Part shown: one piece after another, positions 36,817 through 49,550 of the stretch
Layout: every line of letters starts with the position of its first letter
Position numbering within the stretch: position 1 is the stretch's first letter
DNA from: Zeugodacus cucurbitae
Lineage: Eukaryota > Arthropoda > Insecta > Diptera > Tephritidae
DNA: 64,000 nucleotides
NCBI RefSeq assembly: GCF_028554725.1
Contig: NC_071668.1
Span: 71,956,719 to 72,020,718, forward strand
Direction of reading: 5' to 3'
Position numbers and translations under genes: made by a program
The notes under the pieces: generated by a model
Database searches by the model: none
What the model was told of the DNA's origin: nothing
Seen by the model: the letters and a program-made list of their open reading frames with translations, nothing else

Positions 36817-37095
36817 GATCACTTTTCTTCAAAACACTTCAAATGTGCCACCTCGAGGGTATTAAAATTCGCCCTTAGCAAGGAACTCTTTGAGCTCCGT
36901 CAATAAAATTCCAAGTTTGGTGAGCTTATCCCAAAGTTGCTTAGTCTGTCTTAACTGTTTCTCATATAGATCACTTTCTTCAAAACACACTGGTTTTGTC
37001 ACTTGTAGGGTATTAAAAATCGCTATTGTCCAGAATCACTTTGAGTTCTGTCTATAAATTTTCAAGATTGATGAGTCTTTCGCAAGATTGGTGCC
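36817..37095. repeat. Diverged tandem duplication, 152-bp period
   Basis: GATCACTTTTCTTCAAAACA at 36817 recurs as GATCACTTTCTTCAAAACAC at 36969. Both are followed in order by AGGGTATTAAAA, CTTTGAG(C/T)T and a GATGAG/GGTGAG(C/T) block. The two copies are clearly diverged, and neither is coding. Confidence 0.7.
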
Positions 37096-38398
37096 AAAGT
37101 GATTCCCCGATTGTTCCTTAGACGAAGCATATCAGATAAAGACTTTACCTTTAGGAATTAAGAGAATCATCAACTTACTCCTCCGCAATTTTATCCCTCA
37201 CGAATCGCCTTCCTATTTAACAACCTTATCGTTTTGTTTGCGTTTATATTTTAATTATGCCACGTCCATTTAAATGTGCAATGATGCATAAAATTGCGGG
37301 CGCATTTGCCGGGAATTCATTTTCGCTATAACTACATAATTATATACGCGCATACAGGGTATTTCTTTTGGAGCAGTTCGGTGTTTCTGTATTAATTATT
37401 TCTTTGAAAAGACAAGTGAACTTTCAGAAGTTATCATATCAAATAGAACCTTAATAAATTGGGAGGTTGCTTTTAATCCTAGATGTTTTTAAGGTAAGCA
37501 GAGAAATTCAGTTATGTTATAAAGATATACAAGAATAACTTAGATCAATGTCCCGAAATATACAAGTATCCAACTTGCGAATACTTAAACTGGGAAAACT
37601 GACTGTAATTTTAAATAAACCCATAAAAGTTTAGTTCGATTCAATTGTAGTTTCCTCAGAGCCTTAAAAGATCCAACAGGTATTTATACTAAACGATTTA
37701 TACTATTGAAACATATATTCGTTAAAATCCGATTATGTTTCGAAATTAATTTATGTCCTCCAATAAACCGAGCCCTTATTGCTATCCCCTTCGTTAAGTC
37801 TTTATTCATTTGTTTATATTTACATATAGTTAAATTGTGCCCGATGTTTCAAGCATGGTTGCATATTTTTCTGATTACATCAACCAACATTGAAGCATTT
37901 AATGTGTGAGAGTATGTTAGTAAATTTAAATGGCGCTCATGCAGCTTCCAGGTTAATTAGTCTGGGCTTAATGCAACTAATTGTATTTCGCTTATAATAA
38001 ACAACACATCCCTATTGGTTGAATCAAGGGAGATACGGTTATATTTGCAGGCAAAAATACCAAAAAAATACAAGAAAAAATAAATATAATAATAAGGGCA
38101 TAAATAGAGAGGGAGATATACGTCTGAAATGTGTTTATGTGTTAATAAGCCTTTTTCTCGTGCTTTATTTTGAAGGTATCGGTCAGCGCCATATGATAAT
38201 GGTTTAGTAAGAGAAGTTATTGCTCCATTTAAACGATGATCAGTACCAGAATTTTTTTTTGTTTTCTTAAAGAAACACTACCGTAAATGTGGGGCCGGAA
38301 CTCAGCGAAGACTTATACCTAATTTATATAGTGAACCATTCGTATTGAAGTAAGAAAGAGAGGGAGAACCTTATACGGATTCATAATAAATACGAAGC
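37096..38398. other. Non-coding; nothing recognised
   Basis: AT-rich. Short frames at 37706-37909 and 38019-38207 are unsupported. Confidence 0.5.
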
Positions 38399-38401
38399 TT
38401 A

Positions 38402-38767
38402 TAGCCTTTTCGCACAGGCAAATTAATTGATTACGCTAAGATTATAATTGAGCAACCAGTTTTTGTCTTTCGCACAGCCAGCTACTCAATTAACGATCAG
38501 CGGCTATACTTTTTTTTGTTGTTCAGAGTTCATCCGCTGATTGCAATTTTATCAATAATCATTCAGTTCATCTAGTTTCAGCTCGATTTGTATTCGATTA
38601 AGAATTAATGTAGTAAAATACGATTTCACTTTTGTATAGTAAATCGATCTAAGTCAGCGCTTTAAATCGAGCAATTATTAATTATTATTAATCTAATATG
38701 ACATGGAATTAAATGAATCGAGCAAATACCGATTAATTGATGAAATAGCTCTTGTGCGAAAAGGCTA
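38402..38767. mobile_element. Small TIR element (MITE) with TTA target duplications
   Basis: 366 bp bounded by TAGCCTTTTCGCACA on the left and TGTGCGAAAAGGCTA on the right (perfect 15-base inverted ends), with TTA on both sides (38399-38401 and 38768-38770). A three-base TTA duplication fits the PIF/Harbinger superfamily (TWA), though I see no transposase remnant to confirm it. A related left half occurs at 40888-41020. A complication is that the segment just inside the right end (from about 38688) resembles the segment just outside it (from about 38769), so a local tandem duplication of about 80 bp overlaps this boundary. Confidence 0.7.
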
Positions 38768-40887
38768 TTAATCTGATATGACATTGAATTAAATGAAGAG
38801 AGAAAAATAATTTCCATTATAGTATTAGAAATCATTTGAAAATAGAAAAAAAATGGAACTTGGTTGCTGAATTTTCGCAAAACTATAGCCTATTTTTATC
38901 ATCAATAGATCCTGTTTGCTCCAACAGTAAGATTTCGCATAAAATCTACTAAAAATTATTTCTGCTGTTCACTTTATGACGCAGTTTCCAGTCTCATGAA
39001 TATAATAACAAGTCTTACTTAATATTCTTAGAAGGAGCGCGTGTCAGAATTTATCACTAATTCCACCCCAGTAAACTGAAACCCTTAACTACTTTAAGAA
39101 ACTGTAAGAGCTGACTTTGTTTACTTACACCGTAAAATATTCTTAGAATATGATTTCTTACCAATAATATTTATATGAGTGTTCAAACAGAAAATTCTGA
39201 AAATTGAGTAAACTCCGAAGGTCAGCATTTACTAAAAAGAATTTGAATATTTACTCACCTGCGGCTAAGTGATTGAGGTTAATTTTCTGTCAAGAGCAGC
39301 AGCAGAGCAAAGGGGAAAAATAAAATGAATTTTCAAAATGCAAAAAGAACCTGACGTTGGCAATTTGGTATTTCAAGGATGCAAACAAATTGCTTTGAAT
39401 ATGCAAACGCGAAAATGTAAAAATAAAAGGCCAAGAAAGTAAACGGCAAATGGAAAGAAGGGACAACAAAACGTAAAAATTAAAAATAAAAAATAAAAAT
39501 TAAAATATTAAATTGCAGAAACCAGCAGACAGTAAAGGTTATATTTTGCGTAGCTGCTTCATCTAGAATTGCGGAGAAGCTGTTACAAATATACAGAACT
39601 CTTTCCAAACACTTTCCCTCATAATCAACCGCACTAAAACAAATAACGGAAATGAATAGGGTTGCAACGCAATGAATTTGTGATTTGCGCAATTTTCTAA
39701 TTCCCCTTTCACACTCCTTTTTTAATTGCACGAAATCAACAAATAGCTCAAAAATTAAAGCAACAAAGTTTAAACAAAAAAAAATATCCTTTAGATATCA
39801 ACGCAAGAGATACGCACAAATGAAGGACGAAAGCAAAGGAAAACGCAACTAAAAAATGCGAACGACGCACAAAAAGTGTAAAACGCACAAAGTGGAAAGT
39901 AAAATGATACCGGAAAACTGGAGTGGGAGTTGGACAGCACGAGTGTGGATCACATTTTAATAGGGGCTCGCTGCCAGAGCAAACATGGGACACAAAAATA
40001 ATTAAATGTAGACTTAAAGCGGAAAAGAGGGGGTGGGATATAACAGAAAAGGGTTACAATTTCAAAGTGTAAATAAATTTAGTTGAATAAATAAAAATTT
40101 AATTTCGGTCTTTTTCAGAAAAGTTGGAAAAAAGTAGGGTTAGGTTATATTTTACGACAAATGAAAGAAAGTGATGAACAAGTTGCAAACGAATATGACT
40201 TGAAAATCTAATAAATCTCGAAGTGTTCTTTCATACAAAATTGATAAAAAGTTGATAAGAAATCATCTACGTATGAAACTATAAAGCTACTTTTTCACAA
40301 TGAGTTCATTCATTCAAAACACCTTGCCACAGCGCTTCTAAGTAAGGAAACGGTGAAAAATCACCATTTCTGCCGTCTATTTTTCCACATTTTTTACATA
40401 ATGGTAACTGAGCAAGCTGCAAAAATAAGTTTTTTGAACGACCTTACATCCTATTTAGATCGATAACGTCGTCCTCCTTTATAAGACATCTCTTAAAATC
40501 ATTCCCTTAAACACAAACCTATCAGGGAACATACATACATTTACGGGAATAAAACTAGTTCAACACTATTGCGATTGCATTTGTGGGAATGAGCGTGCCA
40601 GAGTTACCTTTTATATTGTTAGGTATATACCGATACTATTTTTTATAGCCCACTAAACTGATAAGAGAACTTAACCTATTAATCTCATTCCAAATGATTT
40701 AGAGATAATGTATCCAACGTATTCTATAAAAAATCTTTAAGTAAATCTTGAATCGAATAAACAGCAATTATTTTGGTTTCTCCTTTATTTATAGTCACTT
40801 AAAGTACGGGAAGTCTAAGACGAAAAATATGAACTAAGGCGAAATACATTAGTTTGAAGACCAACTAAATTCTTATCCAAGCAAACC
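38768..40887. other. Non-coding; nothing recognised
   Basis: A-rich segment near 39340-39500 and AT-rich remainder. No exon recognised. Confidence 0.5.
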
Positions 40888-41020
40888 TTTATCCTTTTCA
40901 CACAGCCAAATTAATTGAATACCTTAAGATTATAATTGAGAAACCAGTATTTGCCTTTCGCACAGCCGGTTACTCAATTAACGATCCGCACTTATATATT
41001 TTTTTTGCTTTTCATAAGAA
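40888..41020. mobile_element. Left-half copy of the TAGCCTTTTCGCACA MITE
   Basis: TTTATCCTTTTCACACAGCC, followed by AAATTAATTGA, AAGATTATAATTGAG, CTTTCGCACAGCC and TACTCAATTAACGATC, aligns collinearly with 38401-38510. The right half and terminal repeat are absent. Confidence 0.7.
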
Positions 41021-43847
41021 GTCGGTAAGTTTCATGAGATGATTCTTATATTATCAATAATTACAAGCAAATTTTCGTGGACAACAACCCACAGAATGAT
41101 TGCATTCTAGTTCCAGCAAGATTTTTATGCAAGCCATTTACCATAGTTTATATGAAATGGTTTGGAACCGTTTATATACGCTTTAAAATGAAGGAACTCA
41201 CTACAGTAACTATATAGGCAAGTTCTAGCATTATTTATTTTACAGATTTGGTGGGGTTAGTGAGCAGCAAATTGAATCAACTAGATTGTATTTATATCAA
41301 ATTCGCTATAATTTTGTTTGAAAAATCTGTGCCACAACTTTACTGCAAGCTTTAATCGAAAAAGAAATGGAAGGAGGATTTGGAAGAACTGGAATTCTCT
41401 ATTGATTTAATATGTCTTAACGAATTTAGTCTCCTTTTTATTCGACGCCTATGGGCACAAAATGCTTAGAAATGAAAAAAAATGTCTCCTTAAGTCATCC
41501 ATACCCACATGTATTTAAGAACGTCTCCTCTGATATACACGTAGTACTCAAAAGGTGCATGCGAAAAAAGGACAAGTGTATCCTTTGTAATTCAGTAAAT
41601 ACATATAGGAGTTTGTGATACATTTCTTTTGCTTTGTTTTGTTTTCTTTGATTTTATCATTTCGATGATTTCTTTCAATTTGCCTATAATTTTATGCATG
41701 AGTTGTGCAGTAAAAGTGGTAGATAGCCAGAGAATAGTATACTCTTTGTGAGGACACTAGTGCGCTATATCCACGGGCTATTTGAACTAACACAGTTTTA
41801 TTTGTTTTTGGACTTTTTTCAATAATTTACGAGCAAGAAAAGGGGAAAATACTTTTTTTTATTTTCGTGTTATTTCGTATTTTTCTTGTTTTTTTTTTTG
41901 CAATTCTTTTTACGCTTTTGCCAATATTTGATATTGTTGTCTTTATTTTCATTTTATTTTTGACCATCCCCCGACCATTAAAACGTTAGTTAGAGCTTAA
42001 GGGTTGCTGGTGCATTCCATGCTATAATGTGATTTAATGAAGTGAGTGCTGACGATTTGGGTTGGGTTGAGTCACTTCGTGAAAGGGTAATGTACAGTAC
42101 AATAAGCGAATAAAAGGATATCGATACTGCTGGCGGTAATTCGTGGAAAGAGCGAGTGATTTTTATGATGACCAGCGGCCTTAAATTTATGAGGTATAAA
42201 TAACAAGGACAGCTGGAACACAAATAAGAAAAATGCACGTTTTTTAATCTCTTTTGGTAATATTAGTTGTATTTTTTTTTAAAGAACGTTTAACGACTTT
42301 CTTTTATTGGAGTGCGCTTATGGTCAACTTCAAATTTTAAATTTTTATTTTTAGCCGCAAATAATGTCAAAAGCAATAATATTCTGGTGCAAATTTGAAA
42401 CTGACAGCTTCAACCACAAATTCTTACACTCTCTCTTTCACTCTTCTCTACTTTCCTCCTCTATAAAAAACCATCCCAGTTCTGCTGTCATGTTCTTAAG
42501 TGTATGGAATTTTTATTTACATACAATAATGTCCAGTAAGGATGCAACCACTTGTCACATGTCCTTGTATAGCACACCATAAAATTGTAGAAATATGTAT
42601 TGTGAGAGGTGAGAAGAGCGAGTGAGGCACACAGTAGTGGCAAAGCGGCAAGCGGTAGAAAGCTTATAGTGTCGCAGCTAACAAAATCTTCACAAGCTGA
42701 ATAGAACACTGCAGCTTCAAGGCCTAACAACCACGCTCACCAACTCTTGGGCACTCCTCCACTCTCTTTCCACCTCATACGCTCTCTATCCTCCTCTTCT
42801 GTTCTCCATTTATTCACACCCGCGCAATTTTGCATAAATTAAGGCCAGCTTTATTGGGCCAAAGTACTGTCACTGCTCTTTTGCCTCAACGCACTTACGT
42901 TGTAACAGTGAATTCCAATGAAGATGAAATAAGAAGAGATAGAAGAGAAAAGCAAAGCAAGTATGCAATAAAACAGAAAATACGAGAGACATTTCTAAGA
43001 AAGGCTACACACGAAAGCAGCTCTCCGCCGATTCGCAAATATGCAAAAAGGACATGCTCAAAGGACATACAAGAAACAAAAACACAAAAGCAAATAACAA
43101 TAAAGTAAAGGTATATAAAATAATATAAAATGAAATAAAATGAGATACAGAGAGAAATATTTTGTCGGTTCGGCACTTGGCACTTGTAAATGCAAATATG
43201 CGGAAGTAGTTGCTTTGAGTTGCACGCTAGTGAAGTGGGTTAGTGGCTTCAGTTGGGCAGCACATGCGGGAAAGGTGCGGTAGTTTTATCTTTGCCTAAA
43301 TTGTGGTTGGAGTTGTAAAGAAAACATGTAGACCTGCGGGCTGGGAATTAAATTTGTGGCCAAGCACTTTGTGTTGCTGACATTTGGGTTGCCAACGCTT
43401 GGGCTCAACTATAAAGATATAGAGTGGGTACAAATAAATTTAACGCAAGTATTTAACGGTAGAATTTTGTGTACAAATTTAGTTTGCAAAGGTGGGTTGA
43501 CAAGGCATGGATTAAGTTGAAAGCGGTAATTAGTTGGTAGGATAAAGGTTGGCTAAGTTATGATAAGAACTTCAGGTCTGAAAGTGAATGTGGATAAATG
43601 AAAAGGATAACTAAGGTAGAGTGAAAATTTTAATTAAATATTTTTTGGTTAGAAATAAATTTAAGCAACAACTGAAGCTGCACTAAATATTAGTGTTAAA
43701 TATTAATACTTAAATTGATATTAGTTTCTACAATACAGGTGTCCTTTGCATAAAAATAGAAGAAAATATGTGCAGAACTTTGTGGTTAACTAAATCTAAA
43801 GAGAAGGCGTCAGTTAAAATATATATACTTAAATAGTTTATATCATA
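41021..43847. other. Non-coding; nothing recognised
   Basis: Contains CT-rich patches at 42425-42470 and 42755-42815 and an A-rich stretch at 43075-43150 including TAAAATGAAATAAAATGAG. The open frame at 42830-43108 is Lys/Glu-rich by composition and unsupported. Confidence 0.5.
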
Positions 43848-43849
43848 TA

Positions 43850-44022
43850 CAATTGAAGTTCCCTAACTCGAATCACCATAATCCATAAAAATACTTCGAC
43901 TTAGAGAGACTTTCGAGTTACGGAAAGTAATTTGTATGAAATTTGTCTTTTATTGCCAATTTAAGAGTAAAAGTCATGGAGAGCTTCAAGTTAAAGAAGT
44001 TCGCATTATGGAAGTTCATCTG
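43850..44022. mobile_element. Pogo/Tigger-like MITE
   Basis: About 173 bp. The left end CAATTGAAGTTCCCTAACTC and the reverse complement of the right end, CAGATGAACTTCCATAATGC, align over 23 bases with a few mismatches, and both continue CGAA. Internal TTCGAGTTACGG and AAGTTAAAGAAGTTCG motifs repeat the terminal pattern. TA flanks the left end (43848-43849); the right flank is TT, so the target duplication is decayed or the boundary is off. Confidence 0.6.
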
Positions 44023-44570
44023 TTTGTAACTTCTATTTATAAGAAATATTTCCGAATGTTCTGGATCCTACCTAAAACATATTTTCTTTGAAATTATTTC
44101 AATTCAAAACTCTCTTTATGGTGTTTTTACAAACTACGCTCTAGCAAATATTATTGAAAGTGTCAATCATTATAAATTTTTGCTCACTTGAGTAATTCTC
44201 AGCAAAAACAAAAGCTTTAACTGAAGCCACCTCAAAGATATGGTGGACCATTCTTTTTTCTCCAGTATAATTATTGTCATCCCAGTAAAACCAGCTAACC
44301 TCAAACCTGTTTAGACCACCAGCAATATATATATAACGATGAATCAGTCTGAGACTCAACAAATACGGGATTGAGGTCATCCATCAAGAACTAAGATCAA
44401 TTCCAAATATGCTTCAGATAAAAGAGCTTCTAATAAACCTTAATTTTGTTTGGTGAAAGACATATGTACATTTCTTCTTTTAATTAGTCGAAAATTCTTT
44501 TTTTTAATACCTGTAACTTTTAGGTGATTAAAAATTAAGGTCGAAAGTAATGGCTCTATAAATATGTAAT
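44023..44570. other. Non-coding; nothing recognised
   Basis: AT-rich; no supported feature. Confidence 0.5.
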
Positions 44571-45089
44571 CAAAATTTATCGATTTAAATCGAAAATTCG
44601 ATAAGTCCAACAAGTTCCTTGAAGACTAGATCTCCTAAACTAAAAGTCTCCTTCGATTGTCGCAAAGTATCTGATTCCAGCATGGTTTTAGATAGATCGC
44701 ATTTTTCATTAGTATGGTTTTAAATTTCATCCTTTAATATTGTGTGATTATATTAGGTTAAATATCAAGGATGTTGCTCGAGGCAGAGATCACTCGCTGA
44801 CGGTGGAGGACTTATTCCTTTTTTGATACCAAAGAAAGATATAAAGTCTCATGTATCGAGGAAGCGCATTCAGTCCATCAAAAATCTGCTAAGAAATTTG
44901 ATTTTGAAATCAGTTGGTTCAGCTGGAGGGCTAAAGCTATGAGATCCAAGGTGTTTCACCCTTCTTCTCATAGTAGTTCAAGAAGAAAGGGCTGAGATGA
45001 TTCTATCACACCTTCTACAGTTAAATTCAACTTTAAATTGTCATCTCGCAAGAATTTTAGCTCCTGTAACTTACGAAAACGGAATATCT
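44571..45089 (+). repeat. Unclassified dispersed repeat, copy 1
   Basis: Aligns collinearly with 48320-48778 in the same orientation. Shared blocks include AAAGTATCTGATTCCAGCAT, GAGGACTTATTCCTT, GCGCATTCAGTCCATCAAAA, TCAGTTGGTTCAGCTGGAGG, GTTCAAGAAGAAAGGGCTGA and TTTTAGCTCCTGTAACT. This copy has about 55 extra bases around 44725-44790. No terminal repeats or known motif. A frame from 44825 stays open for 56 codons to a TGA at 44993, and the equivalent frame in the other copy has the same length. Confidence 0.8.
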
Positions 45090-45587
45090 ATAACATGTAT
45101 TTCTTATACAAAATTTCATCAGAAGTTTCCTAGGTTCCTGAAACAAAGATCACAACAAATTGAATACCTAATCCGAAACTGGAAATACCACAAATTCCAC
45201 AGAACTCACCAAGCATCACAAATATGGAGGCAGAAATAAACTAAAATTTTTTAAATCTTCTGATCTAATCTAATTGTCCATTTTTTTCTATTTGCTATTA
45301 CATTGCTAGACATTCATTGTTTAGTTTGTCTGTAGCAGGATAGACATGTTTTTATGAGCTTAACGATTTTCCTTCGTTAAAAGCTTACACCTCGTTGCTA
45401 GTTCATAAATTCTTGGTCAAACCAATATTGTAAAGGTGCACCTGTTACTTTTTCCTATTTCCAAAAAGAAAGAAATCGCTGAAAGAACTAAAGGCTATCA
45501 TAAAAATCAAGTTTAAGAAGTGTTTCGACGATTGGAAGAAGCACTAGCTTAAGCTGCTAATGTCGAATTGGAAATATATAAAATATA
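45090..45587. other. Non-coding; nothing recognised
   Basis: AT-rich; no supported feature. Confidence 0.5.
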
Positions 45588-46909
45588 ACAAGTAAGGAAA
45601 GGCTAAGTTCGGGTGCAACCGAACATTTTATACTCTCGCAATTTATTGAAGAAACATACAAACATACAAAATTTATATATACTATATGAGGACTGAGGTA
45701 ATTCTTTCATTTTCACCAGCAGGGTACGCTATATCCAAGACTATACGCTCACTTAATTTTGCTAAAATATCTCACATATTAACCAATACATATATGCGGA
45801 ATAAAGCCCACCGTATTTTTGAAAAACCTATAATTAGGTATATGGGAACTAGGAGATGTTAATAATTTTTTTAACAGAAAACTATTAGAAGAAAACTGTT
45901 TCCTCTGAATTACATTAAATTATCTGAGAGATTTACCCAAATTTTCGGTTAAAATTTACCCTTAGGCGCTAAGTTCAACATGTTCGATATCTGGGGCCTT
46001 GAAAAGTTATAGTCCATTTTCGACAATTTTTTCACAAGTGAAGTCAGAGATGATATGCACTATTTGTGTAAAGTCTTTTTCCGCTATCTTCATTGGTTCC
46101 TTATGTACATATATATGATAAAGTGAAGGTTCAGATGGAATTAAAAATTGAGTTATATTGGAATTAGGCGTGGTTGTCAACCGATTTCGCCCATATTCCA
46201 CCCGTGTTATCAGGGTGTCAAGAAAGTGTTATATATCAAATTTTATTGAAATCGGTAGAGTAGTGCCTTAGATATGGTTTTGACCCATAAGTGGGCGATG
46301 CCACGCCCATTTTTCATTTTGTAAAAAAATCTGAGTGCAGCTTTTTTTTCCTATTATTTCTGTGTAATTTAGTGAGTTAACCCACTTTTAGTAATTTTCA
46401 ACCTAACATTTGTATGGGAGGTGGGCGTGGTTATTATCCGATTTCAACTATTTTCATGGTGTGTGGTGGGGTTCGTAAGAGAACCGACTGCAGAAAGTTT
46501 GGTTTATATAGCTTTATTGGTTTGCGAGTTATATATAAATAACTGATTTTTGGGAGGGGCCATGCCCACTTCACCATTTATGGCTTAGTTATGACACTTT
46601 AAGTGTTTTTGGTTTTCGCCATTTTATGGGCGTGGCAATGGTCCGATTTCGCCCATTTTCGAAAGCAACCCTCTCACTGTCCCATGGAACATGTGTTCCA
46701 AGTTTCATTAAGATATCTTAATTTTTACTCAAGTTACAGCTTGCATAGACGGACGGACAGACATCCGGATTTCAAATCTACTCGTCACCCTGATCACTTT
46801 GGTATATATGACTCTATATCTAACTCGTCTAGTTTTAGGACTTACAAACAACCGTTATGTGGACAAAACTATATTACTCTCTTTAGCAACTTTTGTTGCG
46901 AGAGTATAA
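45588..46909 (-). mobile_element. DINE-1/INE-1-like (Helentron-associated) element, copy C, inverted
   Basis: Minus-strand copy. Its 5' end (TATACTCTCGCAACAAAAGT) is at 46909 and its 3' end (TTACTTGTT) at 45588. The hairpin GTTCGGTTGCACCCGAAC lies at 45624-45607, and the TTGCGAGAGTATA block just inside it. The tetranucleotide array near 46765-46749 is short (two TCCG units). The core carries CCACGCCCAC and CCGATTTCAATAAAATTTG-type motifs like copies A and B. The part near its 3' end (about 45650-46200) diverges from the other two, so it may be a different subfamily. The plus-strand frame at 46603-47022 runs through it and is not a gene. Confidence 0.82.
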
Positions 46910-48319
46910 AAACAGACGAAACCATGAAATCTTTTATTTATCCTAAGCTAATTTGTATTTTAACCACTCCCACTATAACAACTCCACACTTAATAATCTC
47001 ATCCACTACCTCAACCCATTAATATTCTATATGCTGCGTTCTGTAATGAACTTCCAAACTCTAAACCCTATTCTCTTTACTACTTGCATTTTTCACAAGT
47101 ATCAATAGTTTTTCACAACGACAAGCAAAAAATGCGAGATTTATTAAAGTTCACGCAATTTCGTTTGGAACGTACAGCAATATTGGAAAACACATAAAAA
47201 AGAAAAAACCTTTTGTAAAATAAATCTGTAAAATAAAAAAAAATCCTACCGAAATGAAGAGAAAGTCAATCAAAGCGACAATATGGCATGCACGGAATTT
47301 TTAATGAGATCTCCAACCGCGCAGCGCCAAGCAGCGACAGTCACAGCATAAATCCACACAGCGCCAAAAGTTTATTCATTACTTGCCTGCGGAATGTTTA
47401 AAGCGCCATCATAAACTATAGCGCTCCACAGCACATAGCCTGTACCCCCCTCAAGCAAAGCCTCAAATTCTTCAAATCGATAAAAGAAATTTTGTATTGA
47501 ACAGCAGTAGCAGCAGCAGCAGCGATTTTTAGTCCCACTTTATGTAAGACCCCCGCCCCACTTGTTGCCACACACACTCAAACTGTTACCACTCAATTGC
47601 CGACTGTTTTGCAGCTGCCTGTGTTGCCATGTAGCCGTAATTGCGCTCGAAACGCATTATGTCTTATCCCAAGGATTTCTTTTTACATAACTTTAACTTT
47701 TTTGCAGACTTTTCTCTGCTTCATACACAATAAATATATGCTTATGAATGTTTTGGTGTGTGTGCTGGCGGGCACAGCATGCGGGTCAAGCTGCCAGCTT
47801 AATGAGTTCTACAAGTATTAGCCTTCAGTTGTACTACAGTTAGGTGGTGGTTGGGAGGAGGTTGCGAGTGTTGGCGGTAGCGAGCTTAAGTCCTCAGTCG
47901 ATCAAAAAGTATTTGAAATTTTTTAAACTGTAGACAGAATCTTGACAAATTGCATAAAATTAGGCGCATTAATCTAAAGTCTGCGAGATTTCATACAAAC
48001 TGTGGAACTTTAAATGAGCTTGAAAGTTGTTGTGAGCAGTAATAAGAGAAATATTGTCGCTAAACTTCTTATAAAGGATATGAAAAATCAAAGCAAGTAC
48101 ATGAGAGTATGTGGTGTGGTGAGAGATTCCTTAAATAGAGAGCATTTTTTCCTGCGGATAGTTTAGCAAAGAAGCACAAATAAACGGAGGGCATTATTTT
48201 TATTTTATTAAAATTTGTATAATAAACTATGTAAGCATTCATAATCGATTTATATAGCCTACTTATCAGGAGGTCTCCCTAAAAGAAAATATATAAATAG
48301 GCGGATGGAATAGAATAAC
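46910..48319. other. Non-coding; nothing recognised
   Basis: Includes a short (AGC)n run near 47502-47523. The open frame at 47597-47821 is unsupported. Confidence 0.5.
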
Positions 48320-48778
48320 CAATTTTTATCGATTTACATCGAAAAATTAATAGCTTCAGCAAGTTCTTTGAAGACTACATCTCATGAACCGAAAATCTCT
48401 TTCGATTTTAGCAAAGTATCTGATTCCAGCATGGTTTTAGAAAGGTCACATATTTTCAAATTTTCATTATTTTGGTTTTAAGGTGGCAGCGATTACTCGC
48501 AGACGGTAGAGGACTTATTCCTTGTTGATACCAAAGATAGATTTAAACTCCCATGTATGAAGAAAGCGCATTCAGTCCATCAAAAAACTGCTAAGAAGTT
48601 TGATTTCAAAATCAGTTGGTTCAGCTGGAGGGCTAAAGCTATGAGACTCAAGGTGTTTCACCTTTTTTATCACAGTAGTTCAAGAAGAAAGGGCTGAGAT
48701 GATTCTATCTCACCTTCAACTTTAAATTGTCATCTCGCCAGAAATTTTAGCTCCTGTAACTAACGAAAAACGAATATT
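48320..48778 (+). repeat. Unclassified dispersed repeat, copy 2
   Basis: Direct copy of 44571-45089, 3.7 kb away, lacking the ~55-base segment. The frame from 48527 is open for 56 codons and ends at the equivalent TGA (48695), with no length-changing indel relative to copy 1 in that stretch. Confidence 0.8.
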
Positions 48779-49390
48779 ACTAAAGACCTCGGAACTGACG
48801 GATCTTACGACCACTTAATGCTATAGCACTCACTGAAGGCTCAGACATCTAATGTGAATAAGAAAATTAAACTTTGATTCGTTTTTAGTGTGACAATTTT
48901 GAGACGAGAATACCCCTCGGTCAAGGCCTTGACTCTTGTGGTTCCCAACATTTTCATTATTACTTGAACCGCTTATGGGGGTTACCCCTTGAGACGGCCT
49001 ATGTTTTAGGGATTTACGACCAGTAAACAGATAAAGCTTTAAGTTTATTATCATGTATTAACATATATTTCGACAGAATAAATCTAAATTTTAAACTCAA
49101 AATATTGTGTCGAACATGAGTTATAGCGTTCTTAACAGCCCCGCTTCGAAACAATTTGCTCGCACTTCCTCCATGATTTCAGCTGATGGCCTTATCGGAA
49201 ACAAACACATTAACGGCATTTGGATCGGTAAGTTTAAATTTGTAGAATCGACTATTACCAAATATTGGACTTTTGGTTGATATTTGAATCGAAATTTTTG
49301 AATTTTTTTATTGATAATAGTCCATTTAATGCTTTAAAATGTGCTGAGTGTATCTTACAAATTTGAAGTCAGTCGGTAAAGCCGTTTTGA
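48779..49390. other. Non-coding; nothing recognised
   Basis: No supported feature. Confidence 0.5.
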
Positions 49391-49550
49391 TATACGATGG
49401 AAGAAAATTTGAAGAATACCATTTTGAAAAAACATATTCAAAGTTTCCAGCTGCCAACTCAGCGCTTCGAACAGCTCCTTTTTCTAACTGCTGTATCTTT
49501 GAAACGACTTCGAAATATTATAAATCCTCTTACTACCGTATTCTAGACAG
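49391..49550 (+). repeat. Unclassified repeat, inverted partner of 52783-52942
   Basis: Blocks GCGCTTCGAACAGCTCCTT, TGTATCTTTGAAACGACTTCG and TACTACCGTATTCTAGACA recur on the minus strand at 52942-52783 in the same order. No coding content or terminal structure identified. Confidence 0.75.

Noticed and set aside
42830..43108. 92-codon Lys/Arg-rich frame
   Set aside because: A-rich composition artefact overlapped by an equally long antisense frame.
46603..47022. 139-codon plus-strand frame
   Set aside because: It runs across the DINE-1-like copy C and out of its end into unrelated sequence, with no protein family signal.
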